64,000 bases of DNA from Gammaproteobacteria bacterium (GTDB lineage: Bacteria; Pseudomonadota; Gammaproteobacteria; Burkholderiales; Gallionellaceae). Within the stretch, counting starts at the first letter, position 1. The number at the start of each line of letters is the position of its first letter. The DNA is taken from assembly GCA_018820925.1 (NCBI GenBank), contig JAHJNJ010000026.1:53252-117251 (forward strand). Direction: 5' to 3'. The position numbers were made by a program, and so were the translations under genes. Below are positions 1 through 9,736 of the stretch, in pieces. The notes below the pieces were generated by a model. It saw nothing but the letters and a program-made list of their open reading frames with translations. It was not told the DNA's origin and did no database searches.

Positions 1-845
1 GGCACCACCACTTCGCGCACCGCATAATCGAGACCGTAGAGCTGCTGGAAATAATCCATCGCATCGGCGCCGCTGGTGACATCCTCGCTCGCCTTTCCGG
101 GCAGCACAAAGCGCCCGGCGATGACGAAGTAGGCGATGCCGGAAGCCAGCAGTGCCAGACCGATCGGCGTGACGGAGAACAATGACCATGCCTCCATCTG
201 CTGCTCCGGCGGCAACACCTTGTTCGATGCCAGCATCAGGTCGTTCAACAGGATCAACGGACTGGAACCGACCATGGTCATGGTGCCGCCGAGAATCGCG
301 CAGAAGCCCATCGGCATCAGCAAACGCGACATCGGCAGGCCGGTGCGTGCCGAGATGCGGCCGACCACCGGCAGGAACAGCGCAGCGGCGCCAACGTTCT
401 GCATGAAGCTGGAAATGATGCCGACCGTGCTGGAGATCGCCGGAATGATGCGGGCCTCGGTTTTCCCCGCCACTCTGATGATAAAGCTCGCCACCTTGCC
501 CATCAGCCCGGTCTTGTCCAGACCGGCACCGACGATCATCACCGCGATGATGGAGATCACGGCATTGCCGGAGAAGCCGCTGAAGAGCTCCCGTCCCTTC
601 ACCAGCGGCTTGGGCAGATCGATCAGGCCGCCGAAATGGCTGATCAGGCCCAGCAGCACCATGATGCTGACCGCCGCCACATCGACGCCGACCACCTCGA
701 AGGCAAACAGATACACCGTGAGCAGCAACAGGTTGAGGACGACGGCGATCTCGCGGCTGGGCGCGAACATGAATGCGGACACGCCGACCAGCGCGAAGAT
801 CACGGCGGCGACGATGGTTCTGGTCTGGATGGCTTTGCTGCTCAT
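1..845 (-). CDS. SLC13/DASS-type permease, N-terminal part
   Basis: This is the first 281 or so codons of a membrane transporter that runs off the left edge. The start is ATG at 845, preceded by a good GAAAGGG ribosome-binding site. The translation is mostly hydrophobic helices. It carries glycine-rich and SFMQNVGAAALFLPV-type stretches typical of the SLC13 / citrate-transporter fold (anion:Na+ or proton symport, sometimes sulfate, as in SAC1-like proteins). The next gene on the same strand is a SulP transporter and soe genes follow, so an anion or sulfur-compound role is plausible; the substrate cannot be read from this fragment. A TrkA-C domain, if present, would lie outside the window. Confidence 0.75.
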   Translation of the reverse strand, partial: MSSKAIQTRTIVAAVIFALVGVSAFMFAPSREIAVVLNLLLLTVYLFAFEVVGVDVAAVSIMVLLGLISHFGGLIDLPKPLVKGRELFSGFSGNAVISIIAVMIVGAGLDKTGLMGKVASFIIRVAGKTEARIIPAISSTVGIISSFMQNVGAAALFLPVVGRISARTGLPMSRLLMPMGFCAILGGTMTMVGSSPLILLNDLMLASNKVLPPEQQMEAWSLFSVTPIGLALLASGIAYFVIAGRFVLPGKASEDVTSGADAMDYFQQLYGLDYAVREVVV

Positions 846-913
846 TGCTTTAACCCTTTCGTTCAGTTCTGTCTGATGCCTGCAAATTCTGAGATTACCT
901 CACCATGGCCGGA

Positions 914-2701
914 TCATGCAGTCCGCACTTCGCCGTCCGGCAGTCTCTCGTGACATTCCGAGAATATGCGCGCCGTGCAATTGCGGCATATCTCGGAGTC
1001 CAGCGTGGAATAGATCGGCTTGATCCAGTTCGACATGGTCGGGAAGAAACCGCCCTCGCCGATATCGTCCAGCTTGTCCGATTTGCGCAGGAAGCTGTAG
1101 ATTTCGTCCTTGCAGCGATAGAAATACAGTCCGCCGCCCATCTTGCGGCGGCGGCGCGCCTCCTGCGCCAGCATCTCGGCCCCCGCCACATCGACGAAAC
1201 TGATTCCCCCTGCAACGATTAGTACGGATTTCTTCAGCAGCTCGATCTCGTCTATCTTCAGCAGGCTGCTCTGCACGTGATCGACCGCGCCGAAGAATAT
1301 CGCCCCGTTCAAACGCACCATGGCCAGTTGCGGACATTGCGGATGATCTTCGGCGCCGACGAAGTGATAAGCGCCCTCTTCCTTCGCCGGCACCACCGGC
1401 ACGATGCCGGGACGCGAGACGCGGAACAGGTAGATGGCGAGCGAGAGCAGGATGCCGAAGAAGATGCCCTTCTCCAGATCGACCAGCGTACCCAGCAAGG
1501 TCACCCACAACACCACCGTTTCGGAACGGCTGGTCTTGCCGATGCTGGCGATGTGGTGGAAATCGATCAGCCCCCAGGCCACCAGGAACAGGATGCCCGC
1601 CATCGCCGCCGTAGGCAGGTAGGACGCGAGCGGCGCGACCAGCAGCAACACCAGCACCAGGAAGAGCGAGGCATACACCGTCGCCATTGGCGTCCTGGCC
1701 CCCGCCGCATAGTTCACGCCGCTGCGGTTGAACGAGCCGCACGAGGCATAACTGGAAAAGAAACTGCCGACCAGGTTGGACAGGCCCTGGCCGATGAACT
1801 CCTGGTTGCCGTCGATGCGCTGTTCCGACTTCACCGCGATGGAACGCGAGATGGAGACCGCTTCGGTCAGTGCCAACATGGTGACGACCAGTGCCGGGAA
1901 CAGCACCTTGTGGATGGTCGCGTAGGAGAAGTCCGGCAGCGACAGCGGCGGCAGATGCGCGGGCAAGGCGCCCACGGTCGTGATCAGCGTGGTCTCCACG
2001 CCGACCTCCAGATTGATCAGGGCCGCGACCACGCTGCCGACCACCATGGCCACGATCATGTAGGGCACCTTCGGCCAGTAGCGTTTGGCCAGGATGCCCG
2101 ATGCCAGCGTGACCGCACCGACCACGGTGACCCAGGGATTGATGCTGTCGATCTGCTCGATGAAGCGTTCGATCACCACATGGAAGTGCGCGCCGCGTTC
2201 GATGGCGATACCGAAGAAGCTCTTTACCTGGCTGGCCGCGATCAGCAGCGCCGCGCCCGCGGTGAAACCGATCACCACGGTGTGCGAGATGAAATTGACC
2301 AGCACCCCCATGCGCGCCAGCCCCAGGATCAACTGGAACAGGCCCACCAGAAAGGTCAGCGTGAGCACCATGCGAATGAACTCGGGCGAACCCGGATCGG
2401 CCAGCGGGCTCATGGCGGCGAACACAGCGATGGAGATGGCGGTGGTCGGCCCCGACACCAGGTGCCAGCTCGAACCGAACAGCGCGGCGATGATGGCCGG
2501 CACCATGGCCGCATACAGGCCGTATTCCGGCGGCATCCCGGCGATGGTGGCGAAAGCCACACCCTGCGGCAATACGATCAGCGCCCCGGTGATGCCCGCC
2601 ACCAGGTCGGCGCGGGTGGAATCGCGATCCACCAGATGCTTCCACTGCAAGAATGGGAACAGGCGGTTCAGCCAGTAATTGCGCGTGTGTGTGCTTTTCA
2701 A
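914..2701 (-). CDS. SulP family sulfate/anion transporter with STAS domain
   Basis: This 595-aa SulP permease starts at ATG 2701. The N-terminal two thirds hold about 10-12 transmembrane helices, with the SulP signature early on (YGLYAAMVPAIIAALFGSS at about residues 80-98). The last 130 residues form a cytoplasmic STAS domain (strand-helix pattern around VRLNGAIFFGAVDHV). The C-terminus carries a CRNC...SEC cysteine group outside the usual STAS core. The gene lies 10 bp downstream of soeC on the same strand, so it is probably co-transcribed with the sulfite dehydrogenase. Inferred role: moving the sulfate made in the cytoplasm across the membrane, or balancing anions. SulP proteins also carry bicarbonate, which would suit an autotroph. 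Confidence 0.88.
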   Translation of the reverse strand: MKSTHTRNYWLNRLFPFLQWKHLVDRDSTRADLVAGITGALIVLPQGVAFATIAGMPPEYGLYAAMVPAIIAALFGSSWHLVSGPTTAISIAVFAAMSPLADPGSPEFIRMVLTLTFLVGLFQLILGLARMGVLVNFISHTVVIGFTAGAALLIAASQVKSFFGIAIERGAHFHVVIERFIEQIDSINPWVTVVGAVTLASGILAKRYWPKVPYMIVAMVVGSVVAALINLEVGVETTLITTVGALPAHLPPLSLPDFSYATIHKVLFPALVVTMLALTEAVSISRSIAVKSEQRIDGNQEFIGQGLSNLVGSFFSSYASCGSFNRSGVNYAAGARTPMATVYASLFLVLVLLLVAPLASYLPTAAMAGILFLVAWGLIDFHHIASIGKTSRSETVVLWVTLLGTLVDLEKGIFFGILLSLAIYLFRVSRPGIVPVVPAKEEGAYHFVGAEDHPQCPQLAMVRLNGAIFFGAVDHVQSSLLKIDEIELLKKSVLIVAGGISFVDVAGAEMLAQEARRRRKMGGGLYFYRCKDEIYSFLRKSDKLDDIGEGGFFPTMSNWIKPIYSTLDSEICRNCTARIFSECHERLPDGEVRTA

Positions 2702-2711
2702 GATGTCGTGA

Positions 2712-3683
2712 TCAACCTATGGTCTGGTAATAAAGATTCTGCGGATGGTTGGCCTGTGCGAAGAAGAACCAGCGCTCCGCCATCAAGCCGAGGTACTGGA
2801 GTATAAACGCCACGCCGAGCAGGGCGGGAGAAAACAATCCCAGCGCCAGCAACGCCAGCGGAACCACAAAGGCCAGGACCAGGAATGTGGGCTTGATCGC
2901 ACGCAGGAACGCGGCGCTCTTGCCATGGAAAAACTCGCGCGTATTGAAATTACCGCCCATGGATCCCATGGAGCGCTGCACGATGTAGGGGTGCTTCACG
3001 CCGATGGCGGTCTGCATCGTGGATTTCGGTTTCAGGCGCGCATTGCGCAGCAGCGAGGCGACGCGCCCGGCAAAAGCCAGCAGCGTGATGATGACGGCCC
3101 AGCCGACGAAGAAGTCCGTCTCGGTCGGCGCGTAAGTCGCGGAAAAGAACGCCGCCAGGATGAAGCCGGAAGAGCCGCCCATCAGGATGTAGTTGATCAC
3201 CGTCAGCGGCGAATGCCATTCGCGCAGGAAACGCAGGCAGGCGTAGATCATGCCGGTGCAGATGAACAGCGCGAATGCCAACAGGGTGCCGACCGTACCG
3301 ATCACGGCGGACAGGTCAATGAGCAATCCGCTGGGCAGTGTCACGATCTCGGGCCGGAAGCCGACCAGATGGGACACGCCATACAGGAACACCACCCCCA
3401 TGAAGGCGGGCAACACAATCACTTCGCGCGACAGCCATGAAGTACGCCATTGCGTCGCGGAGCGCCAGGCACGCTCCGGCCTGCCCAGGTGAAAGAACGA
3501 TGCGATCAAACCGCCGCCCAGGAACAGCATTGCCAGCGCACTGCCATAACCATAGAAGGCATCGGACTGCATCGGCAACAATCCGAACAGCGCATAGGAT
3601 TGATGCGTAAACAACGCAAGGAACAGGCCCTGCCCGGCACCGAGCAGGGTTGTCAGGAAAATAACTGAAAAAGCAGGTTTCAT
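2712..3683 (-). CDS. soeC: Sulfite dehydrogenase SoeC, membrane anchor
   Basis: This 323-aa DmsC-family integral membrane subunit has eight or so hydrophobic helices. I placed the start at ATG 3683 (MKPAFSVIFL), where the hydrophobic sequence begins; the in-frame extension to 3854 overlaps soeB and reads as non-coding. SoeC anchors SoeAB to the cytoplasmic face and passes electrons from sulfite oxidation to the quinone pool. It is the third gene of a tight soeABC operon, 8 bp after soeB. Alternative: the membrane subunit of a related polysulfide or DMSO reductase, made unlikely by the neighbours. Confidence 0.82.
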   Translation of the reverse strand: MKPAFSVIFLTTLLGAGQGLFLALFTHQSYALFGLLPMQSDAFYGYGSALAMLFLGGGLIASFFHLGRPERAWRSATQWRTSWLSREVIVLPAFMGVVFLYGVSHLVGFRPEIVTLPSGLLIDLSAVIGTVGTLLAFALFICTGMIYACLRFLREWHSPLTVINYILMGGSSGFILAAFFSATYAPTETDFFVGWAVIITLLAFAGRVASLLRNARLKPKSTMQTAIGVKHPYIVQRSMGSMGGNFNTREFFHGKSAAFLRAIKPTFLVLAFVVPLALLALGLFSPALLGVAFILQYLGLMAERWFFFAQANHPQNLYYQTIG

Positions 3684-3691
3684 AGTCGTCT

Positions 3692-4423
3692 TTACCAGGC
3701 AGAAACGTCTTCCATGGACGGCGCGCCCTTGGCAGGTTTGGGCAATTGACCGTCCACTTTGAGCGGATTGTCCGCGCGCTCCAGCTCGTCCTTGTGGATC
3801 TTGAGTTTGATCTTGCGTCGCGGCAGATAATGATTGGCGGGATGCGTGCCCCACTCCGGCATCAGCGCATAGCCGCCGTCCTCGCGGATTGCCAGCGACA
3901 CGGCCGATTCAGGATCGTGAATGTCGCCGAACAGACGCGCGCTGGTCGGACAAGCTTTCACGCAGGAAGGCTTGCGATCCGCTTCCGGCATGGACATGTC
4001 GTAGATGCGGTCCACGCACAGGGTGCATTTCTTCATCACCTTCTGCTTCTCGTCGAATTCGCGCGCGCCGTACGGGCAGGCCCAGGTGCAATACTTGCAA
4101 CCGATGCACTTGTCATAATCCACCAGCACGATACCGTCTTCCTTGCGCTTGTAGGAAGCGCCTGTCGGGCACACCGGCACGCAGGGTGGATCTTCGCAGT
4201 GCAAACAGGATTTGGGGAAATGCAGCGTCTCGCTGTTCGGATACTTGCCGATCTCGAAAGTCTGCACGCGGTTGAAGAAAGTTCCGGTCGGATTCAGACC
4301 GTAGGGATTTTCGTCGCACAGCGGCCCGGCGGAACCGGAGGTGTTCCACTCCTTGCAACTGGTCACACAGGCGTGGCATCCGACGCAAACATTCAGGTCG
4401 ATAACAAGCGCGAGTTGGGTCAT
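3692..4423 (-). CDS. soeB: Sulfite dehydrogenase SoeB, iron-sulfur subunit
   Basis: This 243-aa electron-transfer subunit has four ferredoxin-type cysteine clusters: CVGCHACVTSC near residue 13, CLHCEDPPCVPVCP, CIGCKYCTWACPYG and CTLCVDR...CVKACP. That is the four [4Fe-4S] arrangement of DmsB/NrfC-type proteins. It carries electrons from the molybdenum subunit to SoeC. There is no Tat or Sec signal, so it is cytoplasmic, as SoeB is. Its ATG at 4423 overlaps the soeA stop by four bases (ATGA), which implies translational coupling. Longer in-frame starts upstream only read through soeA out of frame. Confidence 0.87.
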   Translation of the reverse strand: MTQLALVIDLNVCVGCHACVTSCKEWNTSGSAGPLCDENPYGLNPTGTFFNRVQTFEIGKYPNSETLHFPKSCLHCEDPPCVPVCPTGASYKRKEDGIVLVDYDKCIGCKYCTWACPYGAREFDEKQKVMKKCTLCVDRIYDMSMPEADRKPSCVKACPTSARLFGDIHDPESAVSLAIREDGGYALMPEWGTHPANHYLPRRKIKLKIHKDELERADNPLKVDGQLPKPAKGAPSMEDVSAW

Positions 4424-7335
4424 TTTGCACCGCCGTTCTTCTTGCCGCCGCCGAAGTAGGCTTGCCAGCGCGGATGTACTTTCATGCCGGGATATTTCTT
4501 CATGGGTTTGAATTGCGGCGAGGTCTGTTCGGGCTCGCCCTCTTCCGCCTTGTAGATGCGCACGCGCACGTCGTACCACGCCGCCTGTCCGGTGACCGGA
4601 TCGGAATTGGAAAAACGCGTGCCATCCGCTTGCTGCGGCAATTCTTCGGAGATCACGTGATTGAGCAGGAAGCCCTGTTGCGATTCGTTGGCGTCGGGTG
4701 ACAAATTCCATGCGCCGGCCGCCTTGCCAATGGCATTCCAGGTCCACACCGTGCCCGGCTCCACCGCTTCGCTGTAGCGCGCCATGCAGCGCACTTTGCC
4801 CCATTGCGATTCGACCCAGATCCAGTCGCCGTCCGCCACGCCAGTTTCTTTGGCGGTGCGCGCATTGACGTAGAGATAGTTATGCGCATGAATCTGGCGC
4901 AACCATGCATTCTGCGAATCCCACGAGTGGTACATCGCCATCGGGCGTTGTGTCAACGCCGACAGCGGATACTTCAGTTTGTCGGTGGTCTGCGTTTCCA
5001 GCGGTTCGAAGTAGAACGGCAGCGGGTCGAAAAAAGTCTCGACGCGTTTTGCCAGATGCGCCGGTGGCTTGCGCGTGATGCTCTTGCCCTGTGCGGCAAG
5101 ACGGAATTTCTGCAGCACTTCCGAATACAGATGGATCAGGATGGGTTCCGCATAACGCGTGATGCCGCTACGCTGCGACCATTCCAGGTAACCCTTGTTC
5201 CAGTTGCGCATGAACTGGTACGAGCGCGGCAAGACATGATGATGCACGCAATCGTTCTTGGCATACATTTCCCACTGGTTCGGATTCGGTTCGCCCTTGA
5301 TGGATTTTTCGCCACCCTTGCCGCGCCAACCGGTCAGGAAGCCGATGCCGGAACCCGGCGCGGTCTCCCAGTTGACGATGAAGTCCGGGTAGTCGCGGAA
5401 TTTGCGTTCACCGTCCTTGTTGACGAAAGCAGGCAGTTTCAGGCGTGTGCCGAGTTCGATGAGCACCTCCTGGAATGGTTTGCATTCGCCCGTGGGCGGC
5501 AGCACCGGGATGCGCACCGAATCCACCGGGCCGTCGAACTCGGAGATCGGACGGTCGAGCATGGACATCACGTCATGCCGTTCGAGGTAGGTCGTGTCCG
5601 GCAGGATCAGGTCGGCGAACGCGGTCGTTTCGGAATGGAACGCATCGCACACCACGATGAACGGTATCTTGTATTCGCCGTCTTCTTCCTTGTCGACCAG
5701 CATCTTGCGCACTTCGCTGGTGTTCATGCTTGAGTTCCACGCCATGTTCGCCATGAACAGCAACAGTGTGTCGATCTTGTAGGGGTCGCCGCGCCAGGCA
5801 TTGGTGATGGCGTTGTGCATCAGGCCATGCACCGACAGCGGATATTCCCAGGAGAAGGCCTTGTCGATACGCACCGGACTGCCGTCGGCATTGACGAACA
5901 GGTCGTCCGGATCGGCCGGCCAGCCCAGCGCCATGCCGTCCAGCGGTGTATTCGGCTGCACCGCGCGCGGGTCGTTCGGCGTGCGCGCGCAAGGCGGGAT
6001 CGGACGCGGGAACGGCGTCTTGTGGCGGAAACCGCCCGGCCGGTCGATGGTGCCCAGCAACGTCATCAGGATGGACAGCGCGCGAATGGTATGAAAGCCG
6101 TTGGAGTGCGCAGCCAGGCCGCGCATGGCGTGGAAAGACACCGGGTTGCCGGTGACTGTGTCGTGCTCCTTGCCCCAGGAGTCGGTCCAGGCGATGGGTA
6201 ACTCAATCTTCTGGTCGCGCGCGGTGATGCCCATCTCGTGCGCGAGGCGCTTAATGGTCTCTGCCGGGATGCCGGTGATCTGCTCCGCCCATTCCGGTGT
6301 GTAATCCTTGACGCGGTCCTGAAGCATCTGGAACGCAGGCTTGACCGGCGTGCCGTCGGACAATTTGAATTCACCGAGCAGGTAAGGATCGGCGCCTTCG
6401 GAATGGGTGATCACGGCCTTGTTGGTGTTGCGATCCCACCACAATTTGTTCTGCGGGTCGTAGCAACCTTCTTCCTTGGCCACTTCGGTGCGCACGAACA
6501 TGCCGAACTCGTCGTGTTCGGCATCCAGATTCACCAGTTGTCCGGAATTGGTATAGCGCACCAGGAATTCGCGGTCGAACAAGCCGAGCGCGATGATCTC
6601 GTGGATAAGCGCCAACATCAGCGCGCCGTCGGTGCCGGGACGGATGGGCACCCATTCGTCGGCGATGGCGGAGTAACCGGTGCGTACCGGGTTGATGGAA
6701 ATGAAACGGCCACCCTCGCGCTTGAATTTCGACAGCGAGATCTTCATCGGGTTGGAGTGATGGTCTTCCGCCGTGCCGATCATGATGAACAACTTGGAAC
6801 GCTCCAGGTCGGGGCCGCCGAATTCCCAGAACGAGCCGCCGATGGTGTAGATCATGCCCGCAGCCATATTCACCGAGCAGAAGCCGCCGTGCGCCGCATA
6901 GTTGGGCGTGCCGAACTGGCGCGCGAACAAGCCGGTCAGCGCCTGCATCTGGTCGCGGCCGGTGAACAGCGCGAATTTCTTCGGATCGGTGGCGCGTATC
7001 TTGCCCAGACGCTCGCCCAGAATGGAGAAAGTCTCTTCCCAGCTGATTTCCTCGAAGTCGCCGGTTCCGCGTTCTGCACCCTGTTTGCGGCGTAACGGCT
7101 TGGTCAACCGCGCGGGCGAATACTGTTTCATGATGCCGGACGAACCTTTGGCGCAGATTACGCCATTGTTCAGCGGATGATCAGGGTTGCCGTCGATGTA
7201 GCGCACTTCACCGTTGCGCAGATGCACGCGGATGCCGCAGCGGCAGGCGCACATGTAACAAGTGGTGTTGCGAACTTCGGTTTTCGCATCCGCAACCGGG
7301 GGAGCTAAGGGGTCGTGCAATGGGATCGATGACAT
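4420..7335 (-). CDS. soeA: Sulfite dehydrogenase SoeA, molybdopterin subunit
   Basis: This 971-aa catalytic subunit belongs to the DMSO-reductase (CISM) family. It oxidises sulfite to sulfate in the cytoplasm. An N-terminal [4Fe-4S] site is visible (CYMCACRCGI at about residues 27-36, with CAKGSSG at about 61). The molybdopterin domains follow, with a C-terminal dinucleotide-binding domain around residue 800. No twin-arginine signal precedes the cluster, which separates SoeA from periplasmic polysulfide and thiosulfate reductases. It is first in soeABC-sulP and divergent from sat-aprMBA. The ATG at 7335 has no strong Shine-Dalgarno. Function is assigned from length, lack of a signal and gene context; close relatives reduce polysulfide or tetrathionate. 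Confidence 0.85.
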   Translation of the reverse strand: MSSIPLHDPLAPPVADAKTEVRNTTCYMCACRCGIRVHLRNGEVRYIDGNPDHPLNNGVICAKGSSGIMKQYSPARLTKPLRRKQGAERGTGDFEEISWEETFSILGERLGKIRATDPKKFALFTGRDQMQALTGLFARQFGTPNYAAHGGFCSVNMAAGMIYTIGGSFWEFGGPDLERSKLFIMIGTAEDHHSNPMKISLSKFKREGGRFISINPVRTGYSAIADEWVPIRPGTDGALMLALIHEIIALGLFDREFLVRYTNSGQLVNLDAEHDEFGMFVRTEVAKEEGCYDPQNKLWWDRNTNKAVITHSEGADPYLLGEFKLSDGTPVKPAFQMLQDRVKDYTPEWAEQITGIPAETIKRLAHEMGITARDQKIELPIAWTDSWGKEHDTVTGNPVSFHAMRGLAAHSNGFHTIRALSILMTLLGTIDRPGGFRHKTPFPRPIPPCARTPNDPRAVQPNTPLDGMALGWPADPDDLFVNADGSPVRIDKAFSWEYPLSVHGLMHNAITNAWRGDPYKIDTLLLFMANMAWNSSMNTSEVRKMLVDKEEDGEYKIPFIVVCDAFHSETTAFADLILPDTTYLERHDVMSMLDRPISEFDGPVDSVRIPVLPPTGECKPFQEVLIELGTRLKLPAFVNKDGERKFRDYPDFIVNWETAPGSGIGFLTGWRGKGGEKSIKGEPNPNQWEMYAKNDCVHHHVLPRSYQFMRNWNKGYLEWSQRSGITRYAEPILIHLYSEVLQKFRLAAQGKSITRKPPAHLAKRVETFFDPLPFYFEPLETQTTDKLKYPLSALTQRPMAMYHSWDSQNAWLRQIHAHNYLYVNARTAKETGVADGDWIWVESQWGKVRCMARYSEAVEPGTVWTWNAIGKAAGAWNLSPDANESQQGFLLNHVISEELPQQADGTRFSNSDPVTGQAAWYDVRVRIYKAEEGEPEQTSPQFKPMKKYPGMKVHPRWQAYFGGGKKNGGAK

Positions 7336-7586
7336 AGGCTGGTGTGTTTTATTTTATATATCGAGGCGCGGCAGCCTACAAAATTACTCAGACTTTCAGG
7401 GCGGCAAGTATGCGTATCGCACGCCAGCACTGCCATAGCTGTGATGAGGGATTAAGACATAACCCGTTAGGGGGGTACGACGCTCAACCCATGAGGGGTA
7501 TCGCCCTCTTGCCGGGCTTGCACTAGTGTGGCGAACCTGTGAATTTATAAGTACTTGACTGTATTACTGGATTAAAGGAGACGTGT
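7336..7586. promoter_or_regulatory. Divergent control region, soeABC / sat-apr
   Basis: These 251 bp separate the two sulfite-oxidation operons and must hold both promoters. A direct repeat is visible: GGGGTACGACGCTC at 7472-7485 and GGGGTATCGCCCTC at 7495-7508, 23 bp apart. The second copy is also a partial inverted repeat (GAGGG...CCCTC). This layout suits an activator or repressor dimer acting on both sides. A TTGCAC at 7518 and AT-rich DNA at 7541-7550 lie before sat, but the spacing does not give a convincing sigma-70 promoter. The sat ribosome-binding site is AAGGAG at about 7575. Confidence 0.4.
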
Positions 7587-8753
7587 ATGGCATTGGTTAA
7601 CCCGCATGGCGGTGGCGATCTGAATCCGTTGTTGCTCGAGGGCGCAGCCCTGAAGACGGAACTGGATAAAGCGAAGACGCTACCCCAGGTCAAGGTAAGT
7701 TCGCGCGAGAAGGGCGATATTATCATGCTGGGTATCGGCGGGTTTACACCGTTGAACGGCTTCATGACCCATGCCGACTGGCAAGGCGTCTGCGACGGCA
7801 TGAAGACGGCAAACGGTCTGTTCTGGCCAATTCCCATTACGCTTTCGGTCAGTCAGTCTGTCGCCGATACGATCAAGACCGGCCAGGAAATCACGCTGGC
7901 CGATCCTGAAAACGGCGAAATGCTGGCAACCATGATGGTCACCGAGAAGTACGTGATCGACAAGGCGCACGAATGCGCCATGGTGTTCAAAACCACCGAC
8001 CCGAAGCACCCCGGCGTCAAAATGGTCATGGAACAGGGCGAAGTCAACCTGGCCGGCTCCATCAAGGTACTGTCGCAAGGCGGTTTCCCGGAAAAATATC
8101 CCGAGCTGTTCAAGACCCCCAAACAGACGCGCGAGATCTTCAGCCAGATGGGCTGGTCCAAGATCGCCTGCTTCCAGACGCGCAACCCGATGCACCGCTC
8201 GCACGAGTACCTGGCCAAGATCGCCATCGAAGTGTGCGACGGCGTGCTGATCCATTCGCTGCTGGGCAACCTCAAACCCGGCGACATCCCCGCTGAAGTG
8301 CGCGCCAAAGCCATCGGTACGCTGACCGAAAAATATTTCGTGAAGAAAACCGTGGTGCAAGCCGGTTACCCGCTGGACATGCGTTATGCCGGTCCGCGCG
8401 AGGCGCTGCTGCACGCGGTGTTCCGCCAGAACTACGGCTGCTCGCACCAGATCGTCGGTCGCGACCACGCCGGTGTTGGCAGCTACTACGGTCCTTTCGA
8501 CGCGCATCACATTTTCGACCAGGTGCCCAAGGGCGCGCTGGAAACCGAAGCTTTGAAGATTGATATCTCGTTTTGGTGTTATAAATGCGGCGGCATGGCC
8601 TCGGCCAAGACCTGCCCGCACGACGATGCCGACCGCCTGCAGGTGTCCGGCACGCAGTTGCGCAATGCCCTCTCCAAAGGCGAGAATGTGCCCGCAGAGT
8701 TCAGCCGCCCCGAGGTGCTGGAGATTTTGCGTGCCTATTACGCGAGTTTGTAA
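7587..8753 (+). CDS. sat: ATP sulfurylase, dissimilatory type
   Basis: This 388-aa sulfate adenylyltransferase, in the oxidative direction, makes ATP and sulfate from APS and pyrophosphate in the cytoplasm. The nucleotide-binding motif [11 protein letters not shown] (residues about 194-204) and the [12 protein letters not shown] motif are intact. A cysteine set near the C-terminus (CYKCG...C) resembles the zinc site of Sat from sulfur oxidisers and sulfate reducers. The AAGGAG before ATG 7587 is well spaced. It is first in sat-aprM-aprB-aprA, the complete reverse sulfate-activation module. Confidence 0.94.
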   Translation: MALVNPHGGGDLNPLLLEGAALKTELDKAKTLPQVKVSSREKGDIIMLGIGGFTPLNGFMTHADWQGVCDGMKTANGLFWPIPITLSVSQSVADTIKTGQEITLADPENGEMLATMMVTEKYVIDKAHECAMVFKTTDPKHPGVKMVMEQGEVNLAGSIKVLSQGGFPEKYPELFKTPKQTREIFSQMGWSKIACFQTRNPMHRSHEYLAKIAIEVCDGVLIHSLLGNLKPGDIPAEVRAKAIGTLTEKYFVKKTVVQAGYPLDMRYAGPREALLHAVFRQNYGCSHQIVGRDHAGVGSYYGPFDAHHIFDQVPKGALETEALKIDISFWCYKCGGMASAKTCPHDDADRLQVSGTQLRNALSKGENVPAEFSRPEVLEILRAYYASL

Positions 8754-8868
8754 GAAGGTGAAAAGTAATGGCGGTAGGTTTGTCGGGTGTTGGAAGTGAC
8801 TTTTCCCGTACTCGACAGCCAACCTGTTTAACGGTAGTCATTCGTTTGCAATTTTTGAGGAGAAACTG

Positions 8869-9693
8869 ATGTTCACGAGCAATCCCTTTGTCGATCTTTC
8901 GGCAACGATTCCAACCGCCTACATGCAGGGATATATCATCGTGATGATCCTGCTGGTCATGGGCGGGACGATACTTGACATGCTGCACAAGAAAAGTGCG
9001 AAGTACTTTTTCGCAAATGCGGAAAAAGCACAGAAGAGCGCAAAACGCTCTGTGAGCGGTGGTGAAAAGGTTGCGATGGCCACTGCCGTGCTGTTAAACG
9101 AAGTGCTGACTTCCGGCGAATTCGACAATCCGCGCCGCAGGATCTCCCATCTGTTGACCATGTGGGGAACCATCATCTTCATCGTGACGACCGCGATCAT
9201 GATTTTCTCGCCGGAGTCCACATCCGCCCTGCTGCCACAACTCTGGCACATCGGCGCGCTGATGCTGGCTGTTGGTGCGTACTGGTTCTGGTTCTTTATC
9301 CGCGCCGATGTCGCTGCGGAAGGCCTGCCCGCTTTCCGGTTGGAGCGTGCGGATTTGTTCATCCTCTCGTTGATGGCCACCTCGACCTTCGCATTGATCT
9401 GGTCGTTCACCGGCGGTGGCGTGACCGTGTTCTTTGCCCTGTTCATCCTGTCCAGCACCGTGCTGTTCGGCGGCGTGTACTGGTCCAAGTTCGCCCACAT
9501 GTTCTTCAAGCCCGCTGCAGCCTTCCAGAAGCGTGTCATCATGGCCGACGGTGGGCGCGAGAACCTGCCTCCCGACTATGACCTGACGGATCCTGAAGTA
9601 CAGCGCAAGTTTCCGGATGTGCCTACGTATATGGGCAAGAACCCGCCCAACATGGGGTTGTGCATCAAGGCTGAAAGAGCCAACCACTACTAA
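8869..9693 (+). CDS. aprM: APS reductase membrane anchor AprM
   Basis: This 274-aa protein has about five transmembrane helices (roughly residues 18-38, 92-112, 120-145, 160-182 and 186-208) and a soluble tail. Its place between sat and aprBA is that of AprM, the proposed membrane anchor that links APS reductase to the quinone pool in many sulfur-oxidising proteobacteria; others use QmoABC, which is not seen here. The ribosome-binding site GAGGAG precedes ATG 8869. The AprM identity rests on gene order plus topology, as the family has no catalytic motif. Confidence 0.8.
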   Translation: MFTSNPFVDLSATIPTAYMQGYIIVMILLVMGGTILDMLHKKSAKYFFANAEKAQKSAKRSVSGGEKVAMATAVLLNEVLTSGEFDNPRRRISHLLTMWGTIIFIVTTAIMIFSPESTSALLPQLWHIGALMLAVGAYWFWFFIRADVAAEGLPAFRLERADLFILSLMATSTFALIWSFTGGGVTVFFALFILSSTVLFGGVYWSKFAHMFFKPAAAFQKRVIMADGGRENLPPDYDLTDPEVQRKFPDVPTYMGKNPPNMGLCIKAERANHY

Positions 9694-9736
9694 TCCTGAC
9701 TTGACCAATTATCGATAAGAAATAGAGGAATATATT

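Noticed and set aside
1277..2806. A 509-codon plus-strand frame opposite the SulP gene
   Set aside because: Same reason: low-complexity antisense translation, no start signal.
3684..3854. N-terminal extension of SoeC
   Set aside because: It overlaps soeB out of frame and is Gln/Arg-rich without hydrophobic character; SoeC begins with its first membrane helix.
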